Shown: positions 20,652 through 29,998, counted from the first letter of the stretch. The stretch: 64,000 nucleotides of DNA from Methylobacterium haplocladii (GCF_007992175.1 NZ_BJZT01000001.1:1-64000), one strand, 5' to 3'. Program-made: numbers and translations. The notes: generated from the letters alone by a model not told the origin.

Positions 20652-20987
20652 ATGCGTCCCGCTTATCGTCTCAGCATCGCGGCCGCGATCTTTCTCGGCG
20701 CGCTCGGATCGCAGGGCGCCCGCGCCCAGTACGACGACGAAGGCGATTACGATGGCCCTCCCCCGCGCCGCGGCGGCTATGAATACCGCTACGAGCAGCG
20801 TCGGCTTCCGCCGCCGCGCCGCCTCAGCGGTCTCAACTGCGACGCGCTGCAGCCCGGGTTGCTCGGGCCGCAGCCGTTCTCCTGCCCCCTGCCCGGCCCA
20901 CGGCCGCTGGGCGCGCGCTGCTTCTGCGATACGCCGGTCGCCCCTCTGAGCGGCGGCAACACCGTGGCCGGCCGGGTCGTGCCTTAG
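20652..20987 (+). CDS. Small secreted Pro/Arg/Cys-rich protein of unknown function
   Basis: The 111-residue product has a classical signal peptide (residues 1-26, RLSIAAAIFLGALGSQGARA, cleavage after ARA). The mature part starts with an acidic and aromatic stretch with Tyr/Arg repeats. It ends in a proline-rich domain with four cysteines (LNCDALQ, FSCPLP, ARCFCDTP) that could form two disulfides. No family was recognised. The ATG at 20652 follows GAGAGAGG. It is monocistronic, with terminators on both sides, and converges with the L,D-transpeptidase gene. A cell-envelope location is inferred. Confidence 0.7.
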   Translation: MRPAYRLSIAAAIFLGALGSQGARAQYDDEGDYDGPPPRRGGYEYRYEQRRLPPPRRLSGLNCDALQPGLLGPQPFSCPLPGPRPLGARCFCDTPVAPLSGGNTVAGRVVP

Positions 20988-21003
20988 CGGCCGCATCCGA
21001 CCA

Positions 21004-21040
21004 AAAGCCCGCGCCGGTTCAACCGGCGCGGGCTTTGTTT
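21004..21040. terminator. Bidirectional intrinsic terminator
   Basis: A long GC stem (AAAGCCCGCGCCGG / CCGGCGCGGGCTTT, loop TTCAA region) has T-rich sequence on the plus side (TTTGTTTG) and an A-run on the left that serves the minus strand. It lies between the secreted-protein gene and the converging L,D-transpeptidase gene. Confidence 0.9.
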
Positions 21041-21072
21041 GTAGGTTGAACCGTCAGGCCGGCTCGGGCCGG

Positions 21073-21747
21073 TCAGTTCAGGACGACGACCTTTGCGCCG
21101 ACGCGGACGCGCTCGTAGAGATCCGAGACGTCGTCATTGGTCATGCGGATGCAGCCCGAGGAGACGGCCTGACCGATCGTGTCGGGCTCGTTGGAGCCGT
21201 GGATACGGTACTCGGTGCCGCCGATATACATGGCGCGGGCGCCCAGCGGATTCTCGACGCCGCCCGCCATGTAGCGCGGCAGGTCGGGACGGCGGGCGAG
21301 CATCGCCTTCGGGGGCACCCACGACGGCCACTCCTTCTTGGCGACGATCTTCTTGGTGCCCGACCACTCGAAGCCCGGACGGCCGACGCCGACGCCGTAG
21401 CGGATCGCCTCGCCCGGAGCCGTGACAAAGTAGAGGCGGCGCTCGGAGGTCGAGACAACCATGGTGCCTGGGGTGTAGCGCGGGTCGAAGCGGACCATCT
21501 CACGCGGGATCGGGGCGACCTGCGCCTGGGGTGCGGCCTGCGCACCCTGGCCGTACCCGGCGGACGCGCCGTACTGGCCGGCATAGGGGTCGTATTGCTG
21601 GGCGCCGGCACGGGAGTAGGTCTGGCCCGCGTAGTAATCGTCCGCGTCGTTCGTGCCGAACGGGTCGTAGGGCGTGGACATCGCAGGTGCGGTCGCAAGA
21701 ACACAGACGCCGATGACGCCGGCGAGGGCAGTGGCCAGGGTCTTCAT
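21073..21747 (-). CDS. L,D-transpeptidase (YkuD domain)
   Basis: The 224-residue exported protein has a signal peptide (residues 1-23, ending ATAPAMS), then a Tyr/Gln/Ala-rich linker to about residue 80. The YkuD catalytic domain follows, with PGTMVVSTSERRLYFV, and the active-site stretch starting at His183 (HGSNEPDTIGQAVSSGCIRM) with nucleophile Cys199. Such enzymes make 3-3 peptidoglycan cross-links or attach proteins to peptidoglycan in the periplasm. The start is the ATG at 21747. It is convergent with the secreted-protein gene and shares its terminator. Confidence 0.93.
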   Translation of the reverse strand: MKTLATALAGVIGVCVLATAPAMSTPYDPFGTNDADDYYAGQTYSRAGAQQYDPYAGQYGASAGYGQGAQAAPQAQVAPIPREMVRFDPRYTPGTMVVSTSERRLYFVTAPGEAIRYGVGVGRPGFEWSGTKKIVAKKEWPSWVPPKAMLARRPDLPRYMAGGVENPLGARAMYIGGTEYRIHGSNEPDTIGQAVSSGCIRMTNDDVSDLYERVRVGAKVVVLN

Positions 21748-21861
21748 GAGAGGATGCCTACCTGTGCATGTATCTTGACTGTATAAGCGTGACCATAGCC
21801 ACGCGGTTCCACATCTCCTCGACGATTTTGCAGCGCTGCGTCGTGCGCGCCGGCACCAGAC

Positions 21862-22683
21862 CTAATCAGCGGTTTCCGCGATCACTTCGTCTGTATGGAC
21901 TTCGAAGCGGACGAGCTGCTGGGCACCGAAATTCGTCGAGATCGCGCAGTCGGCAGCGTCGCGGCCCCGCGCCATCAGGATGCGTCCCACGCGCGGCGTG
22001 TTGTGGCGGGCATCGAAGGTGAACCAGCGACCGTCGAGATAGACCTCGAACCATGCCGAGAAATCCATCGGGTCCGGTACCGGCGGAATGCAGATGTCGC
22101 CGAGGTAGCCGGTGCAGTAGCGCGCCGGGATGTTCATGCAACGGCACAGGGCCACCGCCAGATGTGCGAAGTCGCGGCAGACCCCCTCCCCGCCCTCGTG
22201 ACCGTCGAAGGCGGTGCGGGTCGCGTCGGCCCGCTGATAGTCGAACCGGATGCGTTGGTGCACGTAATCGACGATGGCCTGGACCCGCGTCCAGCCCGGC
22301 TTGGTGTTCCCGAACAACGACCAGGCCGTCGCCGCCAGCTTGTCGGTGTCGCAGTATCGACTGCCGAGCAGGTAGATGAGAATGTCGTCGGGCAGATCCT
22401 GCACGTCCGACTGCCGCGCCTCGGGCACGACCAAGTCGGCCTCTCCGGTATCGCGGATCAGGAAATCGGTGGAGACGGTCACCCGGCCCGGCGGCGCGAC
22501 GATGCGGGTGCAGATGTTGTCGAAATCGTCGCGATACACCCGGACCGAAGTCGGCGGGTCGAAGGCCAGGATCTCGGGTGTCAGCAGGTCCGGCGCGCGG
22601 GACGGATGCACGTTGAGCATCAGAATCATCGGCGTCGGCTGCACCGACTCGAAGGTGATGTCGAACCCGGTCCTGATCTTCAT
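21862..22683 (-). CDS. Transglutaminase-like (cysteine protease fold) family protein
   Basis: The 273-residue protein has an N-terminal beta-rich domain (FESVQPTPMILMLNVHPS) and a transglutaminase-like core. The likely nucleophile is Cys169 in GGEGVCRDFAHLAVAL. The third-strand motif reads MDFSAWFEVYLDGRWFTFDARHN. Many relatives have His where Ser209 stands here, while the aspartate of FDARHN is present. The family includes peptidases and amide-processing enzymes of unknown substrate. The ATG at 22683 is chosen because the in-frame extension further upstream is Arg-rich shadow sequence. It lies 115 bp upstream of the L,D-transpeptidase gene. Confidence 0.8.
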   Translation of the reverse strand: MKIRTGFDITFESVQPTPMILMLNVHPSRAPDLLTPEILAFDPPTSVRVYRDDFDNICTRIVAPPGRVTVSTDFLIRDTGEADLVVPEARQSDVQDLPDDILIYLLGSRYCDTDKLAATAWSLFGNTKPGWTRVQAIVDYVHQRIRFDYQRADATRTAFDGHEGGEGVCRDFAHLAVALCRCMNIPARYCTGYLGDICIPPVPDPMDFSAWFEVYLDGRWFTFDARHNTPRVGRILMARGRDAADCAISTNFGAQQLVRFEVHTDEVIAETAD

Positions 22684-22889
22684 TGGCCGAACGTGTCCCG
22701 CGATGGAGGCCGGCGCGGCATGGCGCCATGTCGTAAGTCCGTGCGACCGTCTGCAGATGTGACGAAGGTGCAGAAGTGCGGCCCTGCGGCTTCGTCCGGC
22801 GAAACGGAACCGGACTTCGCCGATGATCCGCACGCCACCTTGCAAGCCGCGCGCCTCGTCCCGGCTACGCCACCCCGTCGGCCGGAGCG

Positions 22890-23483
22890 TCAGGCGACCG
22901 CAGGCGGCGGCTCGTCCGAGGCCCGACCGGCTTCGACGAGAACGTCGAGCGCCCGCCACGGCTTCGGGATAAAGACGGCACGCTCGGGAATCTCGTCGCT
23001 GCGTTCGGGCGCGACGCCGGACGTCACGACGAGGCGAGCCTTGGGCCAGAGCGTCGCGACGGCATTCGCCAGCTGAATGCCATCCATCTGACCGGCGAGG
23101 CGGATATCGGCGAAGACGAGCGCAACGTCCCCTCCGCATTCGCGCAGGACCTGCAGAGCCCGCTCGGCACTGTCGCAGCCGACGACCGACAATTCGGTCT
23201 CTTCGAGCAGGGCTTCCGCGAGGTCGCGCACGTCGGGATCGTCCTCGACGACGAGGGCCAGCCGCGCAGCCCGCTTGGGCACGTCGAGGTCGGTATGCTT
23301 CACACGTCGAACGAGCGCAGCGAGATGCTCCGGCACGCCTTCGGAGACAAGCGCGTCGTAGGCCGAGGCGAGCGCCTGTCCGATCTGGTCGAGGGGCATG
23401 CCGGGCAGGAGCGGGTCGTGCGTGCCGCTGCGCCCGACATTCGGGCGCATTCCGTCGAGCGACGCTGGGTTCGGCTTTCGCAC
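22890..23483 (-). CDS. NepR-like segment fused to a response-regulator receiver domain
   Basis: From a GTG at 23483 with TGAGGA just upstream, the protein has 197 residues. Residues 24-64 contain DQIGQALASAYDALVSEGVPEHLAALV-like sequence, matching the pattern of NepR anti-sigma factors (IGxxLRxxYDxVVxEPVPDRFxxLL). A CheY-like receiver follows: acidic pocket VEDD at 80-82, phosphoacceptor Asp126 in FADIRL, Thr154, and Lys174 in the IPKPWRAL motif. There is no output domain. NepR binds sigma-EcfG in the general stress response, and PhyR relieves this. Here both modules seem to be on one chain. Coupling to stress signalling is inferred. Confidence 0.65.
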   Translation of the reverse strand: MRKPNPASLDGMRPNVGRSGTHDPLLPGMPLDQIGQALASAYDALVSEGVPEHLAALVRRVKHTDLDVPKRAARLALVVEDDPDVRDLAEALLEETELSVVGCDSAERALQVLRECGGDVALVFADIRLAGQMDGIQLANAVATLWPKARLVVTSGVAPERSDEIPERAVFIPKPWRALDVLVEAGRASDEPPPAVA

Positions 23484-23596
23484 GGAATTCCTCACACCTC
23501 GCAGCCGCGACACGCGCAGACACCTCGGTATGAATGTCGACAGCCGGTGCTCAGTTGCGTCGGCTTGACCTTTTCGCCAGCGAAAAGCTTGCCGCG

Positions 23597-24730
23597 TCAC
23601 TGGCTCGCGGCGTCGACGTAGGCCATGACGCCGGCGACCGAGGTCACGTCGCGGTAACGGTCGCCGCGGGTGCTCATCATCGCCTCGAACTTCTCGTGGA
23701 CCTGCGCGACCGAGAGGCTCGACGCCTTCTTGGCGCGACGGCCGCGGCCCGAGCCGGCTCCGAAGAAGATCGAGCGGTTGGCCCTTGCCGGGCCGGGCAG
23801 CAGGGTGGCGGCGGCGGAGCCCGGCTTGTCGACGACCTTCGAGAGGAAGCTCTCGGCGTCGTTGGGGCCGAGGAAGTGGGCGAGATAGATCTCGCCGAGG
23901 GAGAGCTCGCGGCCGATGGTCTGCGAGATCCGGGCTGCGTCGCGCTTCAGCATCTCGCCGGCCATCAGGGCCGACAGGTATGGATCCCGGCGCAGCTCGA
24001 GGACGCGGACGCGATCGGCGGCATTGGTGATCACAGGCCGGTCGTTGCCGTCGGCCGTGATCAGTGCCGCCTCCTGCGCGAGCCCGTATTGGGGGCCGAA
24101 ATCGCGCACGACGCCGAGCCAGGTCCGCTCGATGAACTGGAACAGGCCCGTCGCCGACGATGTCTTGGCCTGGACCGCGGTGATGAAACTCGATTCCTTG
24201 TCGGCCACCGCCATCAGCAGGACCGGATCGGTCTGAACGGCCTGGGCTGCCTTCACGATCGTCTGGACGATATGTCGGCGGATCTTCATCGGTCCGAATT
24301 CGAGGATGTCGTTCGGATCGCCGGTGGCGGTCTGGGAGAGCAGGAAGTCGTAGGAGACCCTATCGACGCTGTTGCCGCCGAGTTCGGTGTCGAGATCGTG
24401 CACGGCGGCGAAGCTCGATGCCGCCTTCAGGCTGATCTGCGGCTCGGGCGCCTCGGGCGCAAGCGCCTGGAGGCGGGGCTTCGGCATCGCGAACTCGCTC
24501 ACGACCTTGGTCGAGGCCTCGGCCCGGCCGAGATCGGTGCCGGCATTGAGCAGAACCGCGCTGAGGCCGCCTGCGACCAAGGTCATCGAGAGTATCGAAC
24601 GGACGAGCGCAGTGCGGCTGCCGTGGTTGCGTCCGACTTCGTTGGACAGGGCGATGACGTCGTGCCGGGCTCCGGCACCAAAACGGTGGGCTGAGGTCGT
24701 GGTCTGCGAGCGGTTCGCGCGGCCCTGCAT
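23597..24730 (-). CDS. Membrane-anchored lytic transglycosylase-like (SLT) protein
   Basis: The 377-residue protein has one N-terminal membrane helix (about residues 45-65, SILSMTLVAGGLSAVLLNAG). An SLT/lysozyme-like domain occupies residues 140-280: TDPVLLMAVADKESSF with the catalytic-type Glu, then SSATGLFQFIERTWLGVV, and a later YLAHFLGPNDAESFL. This suggests periplasmic peptidoglycan cleavage. The C-terminus is basic (GRGRRAKKASS). The ATG at 24730 is preferred, and a GTG at 24766 would add 12 residues. It is a single gene divergent from nothing close by and 244 bp from coaA. Confidence 0.85.
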   Translation of the reverse strand: MQGRANRSQTTTSAHRFGAGARHDVIALSNEVGRNHGSRTALVRSILSMTLVAGGLSAVLLNAGTDLGRAEASTKVVSEFAMPKPRLQALAPEAPEPQISLKAASSFAAVHDLDTELGGNSVDRVSYDFLLSQTATGDPNDILEFGPMKIRRHIVQTIVKAAQAVQTDPVLLMAVADKESSFITAVQAKTSSATGLFQFIERTWLGVVRDFGPQYGLAQEAALITADGNDRPVITNAADRVRVLELRRDPYLSALMAGEMLKRDAARISQTIGRELSLGEIYLAHFLGPNDAESFLSKVVDKPGSAAATLLPGPARANRSIFFGAGSGRGRRAKKASSLSVAQVHEKFEAMMSTRGDRYRDVTSVAGVMAYVDAASQ

Positions 24731-24973
24731 GATCGGTCGCTTATCCCCTGAATCGCCGCTGTTCACGGCCTGTCGATGACCCGAACTTTTCTTGACCGGT
24801 GTGGCGACAACACGGCTGCGCTTGTGGCAGACCGAAGGCAGTGCAGGGGAAATCGGGCGCTACGGCCAGGGCGCGGCCAAGCTTCTCGCGGGACGAGCGG
24901 ACGAAGCGCTGCAATTTCCAGCCCGCCGTGGCCGAACGGCCACGCTTTATGGCTGTTTCATGAGCCGGTTCGC

Positions 24974-25987
24974 TCAGAGCCGGCGCAGGGCCACGCTCTC
25001 GATTCGGTGGCTTGCGCCCTTGGCGAGAATCAGGCTCGCGCGCTGACGCGTCGGCAGGATGTTGTCGCGAAGGTTGGGCAGGTTGATTGTCGCCCAGAGA
25101 CCGTCGGCGATATCGAGGGCCTCGGTCTCGCTCGCCTCGGCGTACTTCCGGAAGTACGAGAGCGGATTGCGGAAGGCTGTCTGGCGCAAGCGCAGGAAGC
25201 GATTGACGTACCAGCGGTGCAGGTCGTCCTCGTGGCCGTCGAGGTAGATCGAGAAGTCGAAGAAGTCGGAGACGAACGGGATGGCGGTGCCGTCGCGGGG
25301 CAGGCGCGCCGGCTGCAGAACGTTCAGGCCCTCGACGATCAGAATGTCGGGCTGCTCGATCACCTGCTCCTCACCCGGCACCACATCGTAGACGAGGTGA
25401 GAATAGACCGGGGCGGCGACACGCTTCCTGCCCGCCTTGATATCGGTGAGGAAGCGCAGGAGGGCGGCCGTGTCGTAGCTCTCCGGAAAGCCCTTCCGCT
25501 CCATCGCCCCCATCCGCTTCAGCTCGGCGTTCGGGTGCAGGAAGCCGTCGGTGGTGATGAGGTCGACCTTCGGCGTGTTCGGCCAGCGCGCCAGCAGGGC
25601 CTTGAGCACCCGCGCCGTCGTCGATTTGCCGACTGCCACCGAACCGGCGAGACCGATGATGTAGGGTGCCTTGGCCTCACGCTCGGCCATGAGAAACCGC
25701 TGGGTCGCCTTGAACAGACCTTGGGTCGCCGCGACGTAGAGCGACAGCAGCCGCGACAACGGCAAGTAGATCGCCACCACTTCCTCGATCGAGATCGGAT
25801 CGTTGATGGATTGCAGCCGGGCCACGTCCTCGACGTCGAGCGTCAGCGGCGTGTCGGCGCGCAGCTGCGCCCACTCGGCCCGCGTGAACAGTCGGTAGGG
25901 CGAAAGCCGATCCGGGCCTTCGCCGGTCACCGGGTTTTGGCACTCGGCATCCGCGACGCCGATCGCGGGGATCGGCGCTCCGCTCAC
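24974..25987 (-). CDS. coaA: Pantothenate kinase (type I)
   Basis: The 337-residue enzyme phosphorylates pantothenate, the first step of CoA synthesis. The P-loop GSVAVGKST is at residues 115-123, [12 protein letters not shown] near 145, [12 protein letters not shown] near 165 and YDVVPGEE near 200, all typical of prokaryotic type I CoaA. The GTG start at 25987 overlaps the hisE stop (GTGA), so it is the last gene of the his operon, a linkage common in alphaproteobacteria. The region downstream holds a hairpin at 24927-24944 without a T-run. Confidence 0.95.
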   Translation of the reverse strand: MSGAPIPAIGVADAECQNPVTGEGPDRLSPYRLFTRAEWAQLRADTPLTLDVEDVARLQSINDPISIEEVVAIYLPLSRLLSLYVAATQGLFKATQRFLMAEREAKAPYIIGLAGSVAVGKSTTARVLKALLARWPNTPKVDLITTDGFLHPNAELKRMGAMERKGFPESYDTAALLRFLTDIKAGRKRVAAPVYSHLVYDVVPGEEQVIEQPDILIVEGLNVLQPARLPRDGTAIPFVSDFFDFSIYLDGHEDDLHRWYVNRFLRLRQTAFRNPLSYFRKYAEASETEALDIADGLWATINLPNLRDNILPTRQRASLILAKGASHRIESVALRRL

Positions 25988-26307
25988 GTATGCCTCCGCG
26001 CGGCCTTCTCGGCGATCCCGCTCTGCGCCGTGCGCCGCTCCAGCTCGGCCATAACCTCGTGGAGGGGGATGCCACCGGCCTTCAGCAGAACGACGAGGTG
26101 ATAGAGTACGTCCGCCGCTTCGCAGACGAGACCGGCCCGGTCGCCCTGGACCGCGGCGATTGCGGCCTCGACGGCCTCTTCTCCCAATTTCTTGGCTGGT
26201 TTCGCAGGGCCGCCCGACAGGAGCTTGGCGGTGTAGGAACTGTCCGGCGGCGCCTCCGCGCGCGCATCGACCAGATCGGCGAGATCCTGGAGGGTAAAGG
26301 CGGTCAT
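25984..26307 (-). CDS. hisE: Phosphoribosyl-ATP pyrophosphatase
   Basis: The 107-residue protein is the usual length for stand-alone HisE, which hydrolyses PR-ATP to PR-AMP in histidine synthesis. The metal-binding MazG-like helices read [17 protein letters not shown] and [16 protein letters not shown]. The ATG is at 26307. It overlaps coaA by 4 bp and lies 108 bp after hisF. The intervening sequence has no gene. Confidence 0.96.
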   Translation of the reverse strand: MTAFTLQDLADLVDARAEAPPDSSYTAKLLSGGPAKPAKKLGEEAVEAAIAAVQGDRAGLVCEAADVLYHLVVLLKAGGIPLHEVMAELERRTAQSGIAEKAARRHT

Positions 26308-26415
26308 GTAGTCCGTTGAGGGGCGTGGACGGAAAGGAATGCCAGCGTCGGACCCTGATCTACGGCACTATTTTCAGTCAAGGGAGCAGGCCCCGATGAC
26401 GGCTCAGCTCCGGCA

Positions 26416-27192
26416 TCAGCGATCGAGCCGCATGGCGAGCCCGGCCGCCGCCATGTGCGCCTTGGCCTCGCCGACGGTGTGCTGGCCGAAATGGAAGATC
26501 GAGGCCGCGAGCACGGCGCTGGCCCCACCGTCCCGCACACCCGCGACGAGATCGTCGAGCCCGCCGACGCCGCCGGAGGCGATCACCGGCACGTTCACCG
26601 CGTCCGTGATCGCGCGGGTGAGCGCGATATCGTAGCCGGACCGCGTGCCGTCCTTGTCCATCGACGTCACGAGAAGTTCGCCCGCACCCCGCTTGGCGAC
26701 GGCTTGCGCGAATTCGATGGCGTCGATGCCCGTCGGCGTACGGCCGCCATGGGTGAAGATCTCCCAGCGAAGGACCTCACCCGGACCCGAGACGCGCTTC
26801 GCGTCGATGGCGACGACGATGCACTGGTCGCCGAATTTCTCCGCCGCCGCGGCGACCACCTCGGGATTCTTCACGGCCGCCGTGTTGATCCCGACCTTGT
26901 CCGCACCGGCGAGCAGAAGCGTGCGGACATCCGCCACCGTACGCACGCCGCCGCCGACGGTGAGCGGCATGAAGCAGGCCTCGGCCGTGCGGCTGACCAC
27001 GTCGAGCAACGTGCCGCGGTTCTCGTGGCTTGCGGCGATGTCGAGGAAGCAGAGTTCGTCGGCACCGGCCGCGTCATAGACCTTGGCGGACTCCACCGGA
27101 TCGCCGGCGTCGCGCAGTTCGAGGAACTGCACGCCCTTGACGACGCGGCCGTCCTTGACGTCGAGACAGGGGATTATGCGGGTCTTGAGCAA
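26416..27192 (-). CDS. hisF: Imidazole glycerol phosphate synthase, cyclase subunit
   Basis: This is a complete 258-residue TIM barrel. It starts [20 protein letters not shown], with the catalytic Asp of CLDV, and has the second phosphate-binding half [15 protein letters not shown] near residue 220. It joins HisH to convert PRFAR and ammonia to IGP and AICAR. The start codon is a TTG at 27192. No ATG or GTG lies nearby, and the family N-terminus demands this position. It is 24 bp after hisA. Confidence 0.97.
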   Translation of the reverse strand: MLKTRIIPCLDVKDGRVVKGVQFLELRDAGDPVESAKVYDAAGADELCFLDIAASHENRGTLLDVVSRTAEACFMPLTVGGGVRTVADVRTLLLAGADKVGINTAAVKNPEVVAAAAEKFGDQCIVVAIDAKRVSGPGEVLRWEIFTHGGRTPTGIDAIEFAQAVAKRGAGELLVTSMDKDGTRSGYDIALTRAITDAVNVPVIASGGVGGLDDLVAGVRDGGASAVLAASIFHFGQHTVGEAKAHMAAAGLAMRLDR

Positions 27193-27216
27193 AGCCGGTT
27201 GCTTCCGAATTCTGAC

Positions 27217-27954
27217 TCAGGCAGCGCGCGCCTGCCGGATCGCATCGAGGGCCTCGCGCGGATCGATGCGGCCGTCATAGAGCGCGCGGCCGGTGATAGC
27301 GCCGGCGAGCATCGCGCAATCGGGCTGCAGGATGCGGTGGACATCGTCGATGGAGGCGAGGCCTCCGGACGCGATCACCGGGATCGTGACGGCATGGGCC
27401 AACGCCAGGGTCATCTCGATGTTGAGACCCTTGAGGATGCCGTCGCGGGCGATGTCGGTGTAGATGATCGCAGCCACGCCGACATCCTCGAAGCGGCGGC
27501 CGAGTTCCTCCGCCGTCATGCTCGAGGTCTGCGCCCAGCCCTCGACGGCGACGCGGCCATCCTTGGCGTCGATCCCGACGGCGATCTTGCCCGGATGGCG
27601 GCGCGCGGCTTCGTGCACGAAGGCCGGGTCGCGCACGGCGGCGGTGCCGATGATGACGCGGCTCACGCCCTTCTCGATCCAGCCTTCGAGCGTCCGCATC
27701 TCACGGATGCCGCCGCCGAGCTGAACCGGCACCGTGACACGCGACAGGATCGCATCCACGGCCGAGGCATTCTGCGGTGCACCGGCGAATGCGCCGTCGA
27801 GGTCGACTACGTGGATCCAGGCGAAGCCCTGCGTCTCGAACTCGGCCGCCTGTGCGGCCGGATCGTCGCTGAACACCTTGGCCTGCGCCATGTCGCCTTG
27901 GATCAAGCGGACACAGCGTCCGTCCTTGAGGTCGATCGCCGGAAAAAGGATCAC
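27217..27954 (-). CDS. hisA: ProFAR isomerase
   Basis: The 245-residue TIM-barrel protein has [18 protein letters not shown] at the N-terminus with the catalytic Asp, [16 protein letters not shown] near residue 80, and [14 protein letters not shown] near 195. It catalyses the Amadori rearrangement of ProFAR to PRFAR. The start is a GTG at 27954. It lies between hisH (57 bp) and hisF (24 bp) in the operon. Confidence 0.97.
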   Translation of the reverse strand: MILFPAIDLKDGRCVRLIQGDMAQAKVFSDDPAAQAAEFETQGFAWIHVVDLDGAFAGAPQNASAVDAILSRVTVPVQLGGGIREMRTLEGWIEKGVSRVIIGTAAVRDPAFVHEAARRHPGKIAVGIDAKDGRVAVEGWAQTSSMTAEELGRRFEDVGVAAIIYTDIARDGILKGLNIEMTLALAHAVTIPVIASGGLASIDDVHRILQPDCAMLAGAITGRALYDGRIDPREALDAIRQARAA

Positions 27955-28011
27955 GAAACGGCTCGTCCATAAGTTGCAGAAGCGAAAGTCATGCAGTCTC
28001 TCGCGTGAGCG

Positions 28012-28674
28012 TCACGGACGCCACCGCAAAAAGTTGGCGATCAATGCCAAACCGAGGCGCTGGCTCTTCTCGGGGTGGAACTGCGTGCCGGCGATGTTGT
28101 CGCGTGCCACCATCGCGGTCACGGGGCCACCGTAGTCGCTCTGCGCGACGACGTCGGTGGGGTCGAGCGGCTTCAGCGCATAGCTATGCACGAAATAGGC
28201 GTGAAGGCCGTCGTCCCCCGTCGGGATGCCGTCGAGCAGCGGCAGGTCGCGATCCGCCGTCAGCGTATTCCAACCCATATGCGGGATCTTGAGCGAAGGG
28301 TCCGTCGGCGCGATCGGGGCGACGTCCCCGGAGATCCAGTCGAGACCGGGCGTCGTCTCGTATTCGAGCCCGCGGGTCGCCATCAGTTGCATGCCGACGC
28401 AGATGCCGAGGAACGGCCGACCGCGCTCGCGCACCGCCAGCGTCATCGCTTCGACCATGCCGGGCACGGCATCGAGCCCGCGCCGGCAATCCGCATAGGC
28501 ACCGACGCCCGGCAGAACGATGCGCTCGGCCTGCGCTACGTCGTCGGGCTTGTCCGTGACGAGGATGCGCATTCCATCGAGGCCGGAATCGCGGGCGGCC
28601 CGCTCGAAGGCTTTCGCCGCCGAATGCAGGTTGCCGGACCCGTAATCGATGATCGCAACGGTCAAAGGGGTCAC
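28012..28674 (-). CDS. hisH: Imidazole glycerol phosphate synthase, glutamine amidotransferase subunit
   Basis: The 220-residue class I amidotransferase starts [21 protein letters not shown]. The nucleophile elbow is [12 protein letters not shown] near residue 88, and the His/Glu pair is in [10 protein letters not shown] near 200. It supplies ammonia to HisF. The GTG at 28674 overlaps the DUF2628 stop (GTGA), which implies coupled translation. The longer in-frame ORF upstream is a shadow of DUF2628. Confidence 0.96.
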   Translation of the reverse strand: MTPLTVAIIDYGSGNLHSAAKAFERAARDSGLDGMRILVTDKPDDVAQAERIVLPGVGAYADCRRGLDAVPGMVEAMTLAVRERGRPFLGICVGMQLMATRGLEYETTPGLDWISGDVAPIAPTDPSLKIPHMGWNTLTADRDLPLLDGIPTGDDGLHAYFVHSYALKPLDPTDVVAQSDYGGPVTAMVARDNIAGTQFHPEKSQRLGLALIANFLRWRP

Positions 28675-29153
28675 CGACGGCCTTCGCTGGCGGGAAACAG
28701 GCCGATGACCGAATCGTCGAGCCGCCGGGCCGCCGTCGGAGCCAGCGACCGCGGCGTCGCCGACGGGTCGAGCCAGCGCGTCACCGCTTTGGCTTCGGCC
28801 TCGTCGCGAGAGGCGGCGACGACGGCGTCGCGGGCTGGCCGGCCGTTCCGCGCATAGGTCCAGCGACGTAGGCTCGACGCTTCGAGGCCGATCAGCAGGG
28901 AAGCCAGCAGCGAGATGACGATGCCCGCGACGGGCGAGATACCAAGCAGCTGGCCCGCAATCACGAGCGCGGCCAGCAGGGCGCATACCAAAAGGGCCGC
29001 CAGCCAGAGGCGATGAAACAGGAACCAGAGCACCGAGAAAGCGAAAGCCTGCCGCGAGAAACCGTCTGGCACGATCGCGGCGGAATCCAGCGCACCCGCA
29101 TCGCCGCGCAGGGCGCCCTCGGGCAGGTGAATGGTGTAGGTCCGCAGGCGCAT
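28671..29153 (-). CDS. DUF2628 membrane protein inside the his operon
   Basis: The 160-residue protein begins [13 protein letters not shown] and has two or three membrane helices between residues 33 and 95 ([19 protein letters not shown], then [19 protein letters not shown]). The next segment, [13 protein letters not shown], is the DUF2628 signature. The function is unknown. Its place between hisB and hisH with a 4-bp overlap to hisH recurs in alphaproteobacterial his operons, so co-expression is certain but a role in histidine synthesis is not shown. Confidence 0.85.
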   Translation of the reverse strand: MRLRTYTIHLPEGALRGDAGALDSAAIVPDGFSRQAFAFSVLWFLFHRLWLAALLVCALLAALVIAGQLLGISPVAGIVISLLASLLIGLEASSLRRWTYARNGRPARDAVVAASRDEAEAKAVTRWLDPSATPRSLAPTAARRLDDSVIGLFPASEGRR

Positions 29154-29199
29154 CCCGATCCCCTGGCTCGCAGCATCTGTTTCGTGGGACGACGCTCGA

Positions 29200-29787
29200 C
29201 TAGAGCGAGCCCTTGGTCGACGGCACCCGACCGTCTTCACGCGGATCGACCGCAACAGCCTGCCGCAAGGCCCGCGCCAGCCCCTTGAAGCAGCTCTCGG
29301 CGATGTGATGGGCGTTGTCGCCGTAAAGCGTCTCGACATGCAGCGTGATGCCGGCGTTCATGGCGAAGGCCTGGAACCACTCCCGCACGAGTTCGGTGTC
29401 GAATTGCCCGATCTTCTCGACCCGGAATTCCGTCTTGAACACCAGGAACGGCCGACCGGAGATGTCGACGGCGACGCGGGTCAGCGCTTCGTCCATCGGC
29501 AGATGCAAGTCGGCGTAGCGCCGGATGCCGCGCTTGTCGCCGAGCGCGCGGGCGAAGGATTGCCCGAGAGCGATGCCGGCATCCTCGGTGGTGTGATGCT
29601 GGTCGACGTGCAGGTCGCCCGTGACCTTGACCTCGACATCGAACAAACCGTGCCGGGCAAAGAGCTCGAGCATGTGATCGAGGAAGCCGACGCCGGTTGC
29701 GATCGACGCCTTGCCGGTCCCGTCGAGCGCGATCGAAACGCTGACGTCGGTCTCCGCCGTACGACGGCTGATGCTCGCGGCGCGCAT
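29200..29787 (-). CDS. hisB: Imidazoleglycerol-phosphate dehydratase
   Basis: The 195-residue monofunctional HisB starts [20 protein letters not shown]. The Mn-binding repeats are [16 protein letters not shown] near residue 36, [17 protein letters not shown] near 60 and [19 protein letters not shown] near 158. It makes imidazole-acetol phosphate. The ATG at 29787 is the family start, since upstream in-frame sequence is non-homologous. It is the first gene of the operon and has a terminator-like hairpin in its leader. Confidence 0.97.
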   Translation of the reverse strand: MRAASISRRTAETDVSVSIALDGTGKASIATGVGFLDHMLELFARHGLFDVEVKVTGDLHVDQHHTTEDAGIALGQSFARALGDKRGIRRYADLHLPMDEALTRVAVDISGRPFLVFKTEFRVEKIGQFDTELVREWFQAFAMNAGITLHVETLYGDNAHHIAESCFKGLARALRQAVAVDPREDGRVPSTKGSL

Positions 29788-29808
29788 CGCTGATGTGGGC
29801 CCTGATCG

Positions 29809-29828
29809 AAAAAAGCCGCTGGAGCGGC
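29809..29828 (-). promoter_or_regulatory. Terminator-like hairpin in the hisB leader (candidate attenuator)
   Basis: On the minus strand GCCGC-TCCA-GCGGC is followed by six T residues, ending 21 bp before the hisB ATG. No upstream minus-strand gene needs a terminator here, because the neighbour at 29999 runs the other way. It may therefore act on the his transcript itself. No histidine-rich leader peptide was found upstream, and the stem is only 5 bp, so this is tentative. Confidence 0.4.
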
Positions 29829-29998
29829 CGGGGCTGCCTTTTAGAGCGGTTCCGGCCGCGGGGGGAAGAGTTTCGCGCGTCGAAGCCCCGTGAAAACACG
29901 GAACGGTATCCGCTTTCCGGGTCACGCAATCGTCACGCCCCGGCGCGGCGGTTCGGCTATGCTGCCATCCGACCGCTACGTTCGCGCAGGATTTCGAC

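Noticed and set aside
22684..23523. In-frame N-terminal extension of the transglutaminase-like gene
   Set aside because: It is Arg/Ala shadow sequence overlapping the receiver-domain gene. The family N-terminus begins at the ATG at 22683.
24927..24944. Hairpin CGTGGCC/GGCCACG as a coaA terminator
   Set aside because: No T-run follows on the coaA strand, so it cannot be called an intrinsic terminator.
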